The notes under the pieces were generated by a model, which ran no database searches, had not been told where the DNA came from, and saw only the letters and a program-made list of their open reading frames with translations. A stretch of DNA of 64,000 bases from Sparassis latifolia (taxonomy: Eukaryota; Basidiomycota; Agaricomycetes; Polyporales; Sparassidaceae). The DNA lies in NCBI GenBank assembly GCA_018466975.1, contig JAENRS010000016.1, forward strand, positions 149,833-213,832, read 5' to 3'. The translations under genes were made by a program, and so were the position numbers. Below, in pieces: positions 25,481 through 35,485 of this stretch (its first letter is position 1; each line of letters starts with the position of its first letter).

Positions 25481-25800
25481 CCCCTTTTTTCCACTGGAAA
25501 TAACGGGGAAAAACTTGTGGAAATCAAAAAAGTGTTTCCACGGGAAATGTGGTGGGAAATGTCGGGGAAAAGAACAAAACATTTACTGCTTTGTTCCCGT
25601 GGAAAAATGATGAGGTAAAAAGGGGCGTGGAAATACTTAGTGCATTTTTCTCGTTTTTGTCGTGGGAAAAAAGGGGGAAAATCTTTGTGTATTTCTCCCT
25701 TTTGTTTCTGGGAAATAAGCGAAGAAAAGTTTTAAAATCTTCCAATGAAAATAACTCCCAGGGAAAAACATGTAGGAAATTATTTAAGGATTTCCCTGGA
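25480..25800. repeat. GGGAAA/TTTCCC-rich low-complexity tract
   Basis: About 320 bases in which GGGAAA, GGGGAAA or GTGGAAA recurs every 15-30 bases on the plus strand, mixed with TTTCCAC and TTGTTCCCGTGGAAA. The composition is unlike its neighbours. Confidence 0.6.
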
Positions 25801-25810
25801 AAAAACAGTT

Positions 25811-25984
25811 GTCCTGTCATGTCCTGTCATGTCCTGTCATGTCCGGTTGTCATGTCACGTCCTGTCCTTCTGTCCCGTCACGTCCTGTCCTTCTGTCCCG
25901 TCACGTCCTGTCCCTTTGTCCTGCCCGCGTCATGTCTGCCGTGTCCCGTCACGTCCTGTCCTCCTATCGTCTGTCTTGTCATGT
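25811..25984. repeat. GTCCTGTCAT-type tandem repeat
   Basis: Perfect 10-bp units (GTCCTGTCAT) at the left grade into imperfect units such as CCCGTCACGTCCTGTCCTTC. A run of about 170 bases follows that is nearly free of adenine on the plus strand. Confidence 0.75.
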
Positions 25985-26507
25985 CATGTGTACCCTACCC
26001 ATAAAATATATTGCCTAAATAGAATCTATTTAGAATCTGCAATAACCTTCTAACCCTGGCATAATGAATTTTCTTTTTTCAAAATACATTATACCTATAT
26101 TTCACACAATAGCTATTTTGCAAAATGCCTCTGCTGTGGATGGAGGGAAGACCGCGTCGCCCGTAATGGCTAATAACAACCGTGTCGTTCTAGTTCTAGC
26201 CTGAAACTACTCGCATTCATGGGAAATCGAGACTGTGGATAAATGATTGGGCGGCGTCGGTGAGTGGATCTGCACCCCGGGATGCAGCGCAAGCATCGCT
26301 CGTGATCATTCAATAGCAAATGCCATCGAAATATCACAGCACGCCCTGGGATACTCAAGGTAGAGTGCCTGCCCGGGCTAGCCCAGCTCGGCACGCCGCC
26401 GCTTACCGCACGCGCTCACCTCGCACCCAAGGAAGGGCACAAGCCTCGAGTCTGTGATCAACAGCCTAAAACTCTTCCAAGGAGCAGCTCTTCTCATGTG
26501 ATAAGAC
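25985..26507. other. Unassigned spacer
   Basis: AT-rich at the left (to about 26130), then ordinary composition. No gene or repeat was recognised. Confidence 0.35.
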
Positions 26508-26945
26508 ATGGAAGTTCACGCTGGCCACCAACACGAAGGGTATGAGCGCGCGGAGGATGAGAGCTTAAGTAGGAAATTGAAGTTTGGCACCTTTGATAAG
26601 TCCAGGGATGCCGTCATCGATCGATTCAGGGACAGGACGGAGAGGACATGGACATACAGCGATGTAAAGTTCAAAGTGGCAATGCCGCCTCTGAGGAACT
26701 TGTCCGTCCCACAGGTAAACACCCAGTGAGATGTTACGCAGGGTGGGGAATGCGACTTGCACCAGCCTTGCCACAAGGTGCTCCATGTCGACAAAGTCCC
26801 CCGACGGTGCCGCGTTCGGGAATGTATTCGGGCTGCAGGGTCCCTAGTCATGACAGTACAGTGGGAAGAGGATTCTCCTCATTTCCGGCAGACTCAGCAC
26901 GAGCTCTCAGACTACGATCTCGCGCACTGGGAAGTAGAAGCCTAG
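26508..26945 (+). CDS. Small hypothetical protein, two exons
   Basis: Exon 26508-26714 and exon 26742-26945 are joined by a 27-nt intron (GTAAAC...ACGCAG) in phase 0. They give 136 residues from ATG 26508. The protein is charged, with a C-terminal part containing four cysteines (GECDLHQPCHKVLHV and PRRCRVRECIRAAG) and ending DLAHWEVEA. I do not recognise a family. The intron is shorter than is usual for a spliceosomal intron, so this may instead be a decayed gene with a small insertion. It lies alone between repeats. Confidence 0.3.
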
Positions 26946-27009
26946 GTCTGAGCACAGCAGGCTCTGCGAGCAATCCCAGCGGAGTACGCATGAGTGTGGC
27001 ACACGCGAC

Positions 27010-27400
27010 TGCGGAACACCTATGAAAGTGAGTGAGATGCACACGTCTCAAAGGTCGGCGCGACTCGAACAATTGTAAAGCGGGTAGGATGTTGAGGAGG
27101 CACACTTACATGCGATCTCGTCAAACTACGGGCCCTTCGGAAGGAGATGAGACCTCTTGCAGTTTTCCGAGGGTTCCTGTATCCCTGAACGAGCTGTACC
27201 GCGACGAGAGAATACAGGCTCGATTGAGAACGAGCGCGAATATGAAAGACGTTCGGAACGGAATAGGGAAAGGGGACAGCGACGTGGACGTGGCGGATGT
27301 GGACGTGGTCATGGTCATGGTCATTGTCATGAACGGGTACATGAACGACGACAAAACCTGGCAGGCGGTAGGGACATGGACATGGCTGGGTACCATGATG
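27010..27400. repeat. Repeat R3, copy 1
   Basis: Shares a diverged but collinear sequence with 32885-33245. Shared words include GCGATCTCGTCAAAC, CAGTCTTTCC/CAGTTTTCC and GGATCCCTGA/TATCCCTGAA. The end is GATGTGGACGTGG-like tandem hexamers. An R1 copy starts directly after it. Confidence 0.5.
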
Positions 27401-27860
27401 GCGGGAGGTCATTGATCGTTAAGCGCAGCGGTTTGCAGCAGGAGAAAAGGAACTTACGAGATAAAAGTCAAACTCAGGCTTGGGAGTTCGGCGGCGGAAG
27501 CCGGCGTTTATTTTCAGCGTCTGCGCCTAGAGGATCGGTATCCCGCCAGGTATGTCGCCTTCACAGCAGAAAAGACAGACAAGGAGAATATTCACTATAT
27601 CACGCTGACGCTACGACTGCGCAAGCCACCTCGCGGCCAGAACAGAAGGTAAGGTGACAAATAGCACACCCAACCCGGCGATTGCTTTACCTGCGCCCGA
27701 TCGTCAACTCGAGGATGACACGTCTAAGCACACGCCTGGCACCGCCGCGGTCTCACGGGAAATAGTTAGGCACCGCTTTACGTGCACTGACATATGGCCC
27801 AGGTGGTCCACACACCTCAGCACACGCTTGGCGGTCGTGCTGTCATCCTAGGTCGCAGGC
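27400..27860. repeat. Repeat R1, diverged copy D
   Basis: Starts with GCGGGAGGTCATTGATCGTT and carries both R1 core modules: GCTTTACCTGCGCCCGATCG near 27684 and CATATGGCCCAGGTGGTCCA near 27791. It ends near GCAGTCG-like GCGGTCGTGCTGTC. It is clearly older than copies A-C. Confidence 0.6.
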
Positions 27861-28137
27861 TGACATTATGCGCGGCGTCGAGCAGCGAAGAGAGAAATGC
27901 GAAGACCATCTCACTTTCGCGACAATAAACCTCCACCCTATTTAGAAATTAACCTCTGCCTTGAAGGCGCTGCATCCGCCTGACCGGGAATGTCCTTGGA
28001 TCTCTAGGATAATCGAACAAGCTGATGTCAATATGTTGCGCACTGTGCGATGAATGTCCGCGAGTGTTAATCCTGCGTAGTCCCGCGTTCCCGGAGCTAC
28101 GTCCACCACGGGGAGGAAATCGCGATCTTACGACTCA
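27861..28137. other. Spacer between R1 copies
   Basis: No recognisable gene or repeat. Confidence 0.35.
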
Positions 28138-28841
28138 CAGAGGGATCTGTCGAATTTCAAAGAGGATATGTCGAATTCCAAATGCTCGTCGTTGCCAAAT
28201 ATGCACAACAGTCCAGCTCCTGCCAGAGAGAGCGGCTGCGATCACGGGCTCACAGACATGCCGAGATCTACCCGCGCGCGAAGACCAGTAGTACATCTTC
28301 CCCGTCGTCTCCGGCAGACGCTTTGACCCCCGACGCAACTCCAGCGTCGACCCCGCCCTCAACGTCTCCCGCCAAGCGGCAGTGTCGTGGGGGCAATACG
28401 ACGGCGGGAGGCGAAATTGACGCGGGAGAGTACTGTGGCGGCGGGAGGTCATTGATCATCGGTGTAACAGTTTGCAGGAGGAAAAAAGGAACTTCGCGAG
28501 AAAAATCAAACTTGGAAAGTCGATGATGCGGAAGCGGCATTCATTTTCAGTTTCTGCGCCTAGAGAACCAGTATCCGGCTAGGCTTGTCGCCCTCACGGC
28601 TGAAAAGACAGACAATGAAAACAGCCCACCCAACCGACGATTGCTTTACCTGCGCCGACGTGTCAACTCGAGGATGACATGTCTAAGCACACGCCTGGCA
28701 ACGCCGCGGTCTCAGGGACCATAGCTACGCAGCTACGCACTGCTTTACCTGCGCCGACGTATGGCCCAGGTGGTCCACATGCCTCAGCACACGCCTGGCA
28801 GTCGTGCTGTCGTCGTAGGTCGCAGGAGGTCGGACACTTTC
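28138..28841. repeat. Repeat R1, long copy A (truncated at its right end)
   Basis: Nearly identical to 43900-44580 from the word ATATGTCGAATTCCAAATGC onward. It has the two core modules, at 28641 and 28738. At 28841 the R1 sequence GGACACTTTC stops and a FunK1-derived segment starts. Copies B and C continue past this point, so copy A is cut at this junction. Confidence 0.75.
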
Positions 28842-29504
28842 ATCGCAGGCTGAACAGTAGGATCGTGGCCACGCTGTGACTGCGAGGCATGGGCGTACCG
28901 CCACAGAAATTCGCAGATAGGCTGCGCATCATGATGCAGGTCGACCGATTCTGAGACGATCATTCCAGCACGGTCCCAGCGGATAAGCCGGGCGCGCGAT
29001 CCAGACAGTGCAACAGAGAAGTAGAAGCTGCGATGCTGACGAGCGCACACCTCCGTTGCGCACGCAACGTTCATCCCCAGCCCTCGTTCGGCCCGATTTC
29101 GAGTTCGTTCATCGTAGATATTCAGAATGAAATCGTGAGCAGAGCGATCATCGCCTTGAGCTGGATCTGTGAAGGCGTCCAGACCAGGATGCTGCTGGAC
29201 GTCAATATACAGGTCGGCGCAAGAAATAGAGCTCGCGACTGTCGATTTCAGGTTCATCGAGCCAATATCTTCTTCGGAGAGGCAGGAAACATGGGGATTC
29301 ATTGAACCTATCTCTCCGCGATTCACATCGAACGAGGTTGTGTCTATGAAGACAAATCCAGGACATCTTGGCCGTGACTTCGTGGCGCCTCTTCCAACAC
29401 CATTGAGGGCAATAATCTGTACAAATTTAATATTTGTGATAGACAAAAAAATCTAAATACCGCACTAATGGTTCAATAATCTGCTGCCTGTGCTCAGCTT
29501 CTGC
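28842..29504 (-). pseudogene. FunK1 fungal-type protein kinase, N-terminal fragment (copy 1)
   Basis: On the minus strand this encodes the N-terminal region of FunK1-type kinases, including DFILNIYDERTRNRAERGLG, then VACATEVCARQHRSFYFSVA, SRARLIRWDRAGMIVSES and CEFLWRYAHASQSQRGHDP. The catalytic half is missing. The fragment ends abruptly at 28842 by fusion to R1 and at 29504 by fusion to R2. It is about 98% identical to 41805-42452, so the two are recent duplicates. It retains the ATEVC residues that copy 2 has lost. Confidence 0.8.
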
Positions 29505-29866
29505 CGAGAGCTCACTAGAAAGCTTGGAGCCCGGTCAAAGCCCTCGACCGCGCCGAGCGAGAGATGGATAGAAAGTTTCCATCGGGCGAGACCGAGCTGG
29601 ATCAAGAGGAAGTTTAATCCAGCACGTCAAACAGTGTGCGATGTTCGAGCTTACATATCAGACAGTTAACCTCGCCGTCTGCGTTTGTCCCTCGCGCGCA
29701 TTCTCACCGCGTATTTAGTTCTCGTGCTGAGCGCGGGCCCGGGGTAGCCTCGTGGACCTGCTGGCAGCTGGATGGGACGCGCACCGCGTGGGAACCAAGC
29801 CATGGCGTAACCTGCACAATAGACTCGACGATAGTACGCCCTCGCAATAACTCAACATCACCCTTC
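29505..29866. repeat. Repeat R2, copy 1
   Basis: Collinear with 55773-56165, starting AGAGCTCACTAGAAAGCTTG and ending CTCAACATCACCCTTCGTC. Copy 2 carries about 30 extra bases at 56049-56080, and copy 1 has extra GGGCCC near 29737. No protein recognised. Confidence 0.75.
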
Positions 29867-30150
29867 GTCGAATATCAAAGATCTTGCGCGGATTGTCAGA
29901 ACTTGAACGTTGAACGGTCATCCAGCTGCCATCCACCTGCAAGTTCGTGAGGTCACTCGCACACAATAACAGGCCATCTATACCCACCTGAACTCCGTCA
30001 GCCTATTCTTGGCAGTCGCTTTCATGCCTTCCGCCTTTTTCGAGCTTGCAGATCCAGGCCGTGCACAGTGGCATCATGAAGGCTCATCTTGGGAGTCATC
30101 TTTGCCTCTTCCATGAACACTAGCCTTCCCCTGACTGCTAAATGCAGATC
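29867..30150. other. Spacer
   Basis: No recognisable feature. Confidence 0.3.
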
Positions 30151-32130
30151 CTACTGCTGTACTCGTTTCCGCTTTGAGCCAGCATGAGCGGAATGTGATC
30201 GAGCTTGCAACGGCCTTTCAAGTCGTCCACCTGGTGTCATCGTGGTCTCTCTGCACCTCAACGGTGCAAATTTCTCCCAATGAATGAGATTATCAGCTTC
30301 ATTAATTACCGTCGAGAAGAGAAGCGGTAATGAACAGACCCTGTTCGCCGACAGCTGCCCGCTTCCCGCTGCGCGCCACTTCTCCCAACATCCGAAGGGA
30401 ACCGCCTCATTCCGCGCCGCGATTGCTCGCGAGTCTATTACGGCCACCAGATCGTCCACGTCCACCGTCTCCTCTTTGCAGAGAGCCGCCTCTTCGTGGA
30501 CGAGCCTGCCTAGTCATCTGGGGCGACTGGCAACGAAGCACTGCCGCTGCGTACTGAAAACAGTGATGACGATGTTGTCGCGTCGTCCCAATCCCACTCT
30601 CCAAAGGTGTCTCGGAGATCGGGCTCGGAGTCCACAGGCTGCCCTAGTGCCTCCTGGCTGTCCTCATGCAGTGATGGTGCGTTGCGGACTAACTCTGCTC
30701 CGATAGCATCTGTACCCTCCTTTCCATCTCCAGTATCACATGAGAACCATCCCGTTCTGGATCTGACAGGGCGGGCTAAAGAATGCGTCTGCGCCAAAGT
30801 CGCCGCCCTCGTTGTCTCTATCGGCTGCGATGCACTTGTAGGCCGTAGTGGAGAGGAGAGTACCGGGTATCCAACCGTGTCAACGACGGCGACGGACATA
30901 TGTATTTGTCTTTCCGCTGCACAGGATCTGGGTCGTCCATTAAAATATCGTCATTGTCAAGTATCGGCTCGTTCTCCTTGTCTTCGTCGTCATACACCAA
31001 ACGAGATGGGCCCGCCTTGGGGGATAATTTCTCGTAACTGGAATTTTTGCCCCTGGACTGCGGCGAAGGAGTCGCCCCACAGAAGAATTTCGAGGAAATA
31101 GGTCTCAAGGCAGGGTTTGAATCTTCTTCTGCTTCTTTCTTTTACCGCCATATCCTGCTCCATCACCTCTGCTAGTGTCCGCTTACCACTAGAACGCCCC
31201 GCTGTAATCACCGCTTTCGCAGAACTTTTCTCCGCTTGCGCGCCGTTCATTCGTGAACGACTCTCAGGTGTAGCGGCCGCTTTTGGCTTCTGTACTGCGA
31301 ATGTAAGGCGCAAAAAAATTGATCACAAACTCCCTGTGAAATGTCGGACTTACGGAAGAAAAGCAACAGCCCACCAAGCGGAGGTTCACCGACTCTTTAC
31401 GTCTATCGTTGGCTCTATCCTTATCCGAATGACCGAACGACCGATGTTCTTAACATTTATCGGGATGGCCTCCAGGGCCCGAGGGAACTAGGATGGGTTG
31501 ATATCTTCCGTAGGAAGGAGGCGTCAGAGATTCACCCTCCAACAAAAGCCTCCTTTTTGTCATCCCATTCTTCGTCACGGAGGTCATTCGGGTGAACGAG
31601 CCGCTCCTGCATGGGGTCGTACACCCGTTGGTGCAAGAACACCTTGGTGAGCCGGAATGCCTCAAATGTAGCCTTCGGCACCTTTTCCTTCCCCTCCAGG
31701 CCTCAACGCGCGCACCACGTTCTCCGCCATTTGTACTTGCGTAACAGCACTCACGGTGTCTTCAGGCTGATATCGGGGATGCTGGGCAGGTTATCGGGGA
31801 TGCTGGGCAGGTAGTCGCACCCGCTCAGGATGGCCATGGCATGGAACTACACCTCAGACCAACCCAGGAAGGAGATACCCTCCAGAGACGTCAGCGACGC
31901 GTCCATACACGTGACGCGGCTCGCGGTCGTGTCGAGCTTGAACAGAACGTGGCTGCAGCCGAACGCGAGCAGACCTGAACCCTCCGTAAGTATGCTGTAG
32001 ACGAGCCCGATTCGCTCCATAAGCCATCTGCGCGTCAGCTTCGTGCGCGTCGCCACGTGATGCGCGCGCTCTCTGTACCCAGGGCCCAGACGCATACCCA
32101 AGCGTGAGCAGGGAGATCACTCATCGAACT
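30151..32130 (-). pseudogene. Decayed exonuclease 1 (EXO1) gene, missing its N-terminus
   Basis: Minus strand. Pieces of the XPG/FEN1-type nuclease appear in order: HEADAQMAY, then MERIGLVYSILTEGSGLLAFGCSHVLFKLD, FHAMAILSGCDYLPSIPD, FRLTKVFLHQRVYDP and EWDDKKEAFVGGSLTP. A Ser/Lys-rich tail follows (GKRTLAEVMEQDMAVKERSR; KYICPSPSLTRLDTR), as in fungal EXO1. It is a pseudogene: HEADAQMAY and MERIGLV are in different frames. Both aspartates of the TEDSDLL metal-binding motif are glycine (TEGSGLL at about 31953-31993). LPSIPDN is a tandem duplication (about 31770-31811), and the N-terminal XPG-N domain is absent. In the living enzyme this 5'-3' nuclease acts in mismatch repair and end resection. 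Confidence 0.75.
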
Positions 32131-32884
32131 CGTGCCGTTATGCTTGCCTTGGGCAGCGAGCACGTTTGCTCGCGATAAGTTCTCTCGTTCTGCTCTCAGG
32201 AGGATTCGATTCTCTTCTTGGTAGGGAGTGGCCGGCCGTCGAAGGCTATCTACGGCTGGATATCGTGATGTCGCAACAGACGCACCCGACGCATAGCATA
32301 ATTAACACATCTACAAGGTTTATACGGGAGTTTTGTGAGCAACCTGTTCCAGAAATGATGGTCGGAAAGATGGTCATGGTCTCGTTTCTATCATAGCACG
32401 ATATCTCGGCGAATGTCGCATGCAGATGTATACCCACCTCTTAAGTTTTTAAGAAAAGGGTTCACATGTGCGGAACAGGTCTTCATTCGTTGCTCTATCC
32501 CGACCACTGGCCTCGCACCTCCGGCATTGCCTCGCCAGAGGGCACCTGGAGTGTGCATTTACAGGTAAATGTATCGTTTCTCTGAATCCTCTCGTGGACG
32601 AGGCAAAAGGTGCTCAGATTTTGGCTCACTTCACTGCCAGTGAGGCATACAAGCAACGTGTCGACAAAGGCAATGAACCTCAGAGGTAGATGGATGAGGC
32701 GTTGTCAAGAGACGAGTACGGTGCGATGTACATACCGGCAGTCCATCGAAGCCATGATGCTGTTCGAAGCACACATGATTGACGACCGCCCACTCGCGCA
32801 GCGGAGGACAATGGCCTGACGTCGGCCTCGTGGTCCATGTCATTCAACAAGAGGCAGTCTTCCGGTCTCTGACTATATCGTGCA
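32131..32884. other. Spacer after the EXO1 pseudogene
   Basis: No recognisable gene. Some of it may be further EXO1 5' sequence too decayed to read. Confidence 0.3.
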
Positions 32885-33245
32885 TGAAAGTAAGGAAAAC
32901 GCACATGTTCTTGGGAGTCGAGCGCCACTCAAACGACTGTAAAGTCGGTACAACATTGGCCGAGGTACACTTACGCGCGATCTCGTCAAACCGCGGCCTA
33001 ACCGAGTACACGTTATGCTCTTCGGCAGGAGATCGACCTCTAGCAGTCTTTCCCCAGTGCGACATAGGTTTCTGGATCCCTGAGCGAACCACAATGAGTG
33101 AATACTTGCTCGATTGAGCAGGAGGAGTGCGCATATAAAAGAGAATGCGAACGGCATAGTAAAAACAGACGGCGACATAGATGTGGTGGATGTGGACGTG
33201 GACGGGTACATGAATCATGACAAAAATTGACAGGCGGTAGCGACA
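32885..33245. repeat. Repeat R3, copy 2
   Basis: Diverged match to 27010-27400, ending in tandem GATGTGGACGTGGAC-like hexamers. An open minus-strand frame of 196 codons (32844-33434) covers it but shows no family I know. Confidence 0.45.
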
Positions 33246-33754
33246 GTGACAGTGATGAAAATAGGAGAGAATGGATAAATAAATATGGAAGGGGCCGGAG
33301 ATAGCGACGGGAAGATTCACTGATGAAAACAGTCCGAATAAAACAACAACATGTGTCGGAGACCTACCGAAGTTATACGGAGAGCGGTTGAATTTCCAGA
33401 AACTGTCGAGAGGTTCGGATCGCTGTAAGTGCACATTTACAGCACAGTCGCGTAAAGGTAACCGCAGTACTCACCGTCTCGTCTAGGTTGAGAATCACTT
33501 CCTCTGTGCGGCTGTGCCGGTATTTGCACATCTGCCCGCTCACTCATGGTGACCACCGAACCTGTCGTGCATCTTGCGGATCAACTTCAGCTTCAGAGCA
33601 TCAGCAGAGGCCTTGGGCATTGATGTACGTCTACTGCTGTAGCCTTTGTGTGGTGAGATCTGTCAATGTCAGCATCGTCTACAACAGAGAACGAAGCGAT
33701 GGACGCGCATGATGAATCCAATCCACCACCATGCAGGCGGTGCAGCTCGACAAT
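33246..33754. other. Sequence between R3 and R1 copy B
   Basis: Absent between the R3 and R1 copies at 27.4 kb, where they directly abut. It may therefore be an insertion, or the joined order at 27.4 kb may result from deletion. No coding signal. Confidence 0.35.
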
Positions 33755-34745
33755 GCGCGCCAAGCGACAGTGACGCGGGGGCAATGCGACGGCGGGAGGC
33801 GAAATTGACGCGGAAGAGTACCATGGCGGCGGGAGGTCATTGATCATCGGTGTAACAGTTTGCAGGAGGAAAAAAGGAACTCACGAGAGAAAAATCAAAC
33901 TTGGAAACTCGATGATGTGGAAAGCGGCATTCATTTTCAGTTTCTGCGTCCTAGAGAACCAGTATCCGGCTAGGCGTGTCGCCCTCACGGCTGAAAAGAC
34001 AGACAACGAAAACAGCACACCCAACCGACGATTGCTTTACCTGCACCGACGTGTCAACTCGAGGATGACATGTCTAAGCACACGCCTGGCAACGCCGCGG
34101 TCTCAGGGACCATAGCTACGCAGCTACGCACTGCTTTACCTGCGCCGACGTATGGCCCAGGTGGTCCACACGCCTCAGCACACGCCTGGCAGTCGTGCTG
34201 TCGTCGTAGGTCGCAGGAGGTCGGACACTTTCGGACACGGTTGGACAAGGTCGGACACGGCCCGACACTGCAGTGGGCACGTGCAGATCATGGCGGTCAC
34301 GCGATCGTGTAGCTTGAAGCTTTGAAGCTTTGAAGACTTGAGCACGGCCCACCATGGGAGGCGGCTTCGCGCACTTACTGTAAGTCGTCGAGTCCCCTTG
34401 CCTTCCTGGTTTTGGTGCGAGCTAATTCGTATCGCCACTAATCAGCAGAAGTGCACAACCGCCGCACCTAGCGCCAATCCTCCACTCCGATGCCGCGTCC
34501 AGGGCGCAACACTCGCAAGCACATCGCTCTCTCAAGGTAACGAGTTTATCTCCACGATGATGTCTGCATCCATATTCTTTTGGCGTGTTCCTAATCCCTC
34601 ATTCGCTAAGCTGGATACTGACCGACTGCCCATTTCCATGTTTTCCTGTAGACAGATAGCCCCCCCTGCTTCTAGTCACTCTGGACACGCGGGTGCTCGG
34701 CAGGATTCCTCACCTCCGTAAGTTGTTCAGATAGGCCTCCTTTGG
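33755..34745. repeat. Repeat R1, long copy B
   Basis: Nearly identical to 44100-45066. It contains the two related core modules about 98 bases apart (CTTTACCTGCACCGACGTGT and CTTTACCTGCGCCGACGTAT). A run of GGACACGG-type units follows (34215-34270), then a GAAGCTTTGAAGCTTTGAAG triplication, and a tail with several GTAAGTC-like donors. It lacks the leftmost part seen in copies A and C. Confidence 0.75.
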
Positions 34746-35485
34746 AGAGGGTGTTCGGTTCTTCGAAGGCACCGCACGGTGTTTCGGACGCGCTGTGGTC
34801 GTGGACAGGACGTCCTGTCAGCTCTAGAAGGACCTCCTCCTTTGGTTCGACACATCTTCACTGATGGTGACGATGCCGCAAAGAAGTTTCACAAGAACAT
34901 CTGTCAATATAATATCGCCTTGCATGCATGTCTTTCCGAGCGGAGATTGGCAGATCAGTCAATCAGGGAGGGGTGTGTATAGCCCGTTGTCAAAATCCAC
35001 AGGGCGCCGTACTACTGGCAGTGTATTGGTTCAGGATAGATCAACCAGACCGCCATGCAAACCCGCTACATTGCATACCGGATCCATTCCCCGGGGATGA
35101 ATCCAGTTGTACCGGTTGGCGTTCGTCCCATTCATCTTATGCTTCTTGACTTCAGACACTCTCACCTACATTGCACGGACTTGCTCATAATGTAATATTC
35201 ACCCTCTATGCCTACCGCTTCGTCAGAATGCATGTAATGGTTTTGTATGGAAATTATCAGTTGAGCTAAGGCATTGGCCATAGCACAGCACGGTACACTC
35301 TACCAGGCGCCCCTAAACACCCGAGCAAGCATCCCGAATGCAACGCGCGTAAACTCCTCGTCGGAGACTTTCTTTGGCGCGAATTTCGCGGCGGCGATTC
35401 ATCCATGCGAAACACATTGCGGTGCACTCTTGTCCTGGTGAGCGACAAGTTTCAGTGTGTGCGATAAGTGAGAGAGAAAGTATGG
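34746..35485. other. Spacer downstream of the JmjC gene
   Basis: No recognisable gene or repeat. It should contain the 3' UTR of the JmjC gene at its right end. Confidence 0.35.

Noticed and set aside
25811..25984. CRISPR-like array
   Set aside because: Units are short (about 10 bp), contiguous and without unique spacers, and the host is a eukaryote.
32844..33434. 196-codon minus frame as a gene
   Set aside because: It covers repeat R3, whose other copy breaks the frame, and has a His/Val low-complexity part produced by GATGTGGACGTG hexamers.
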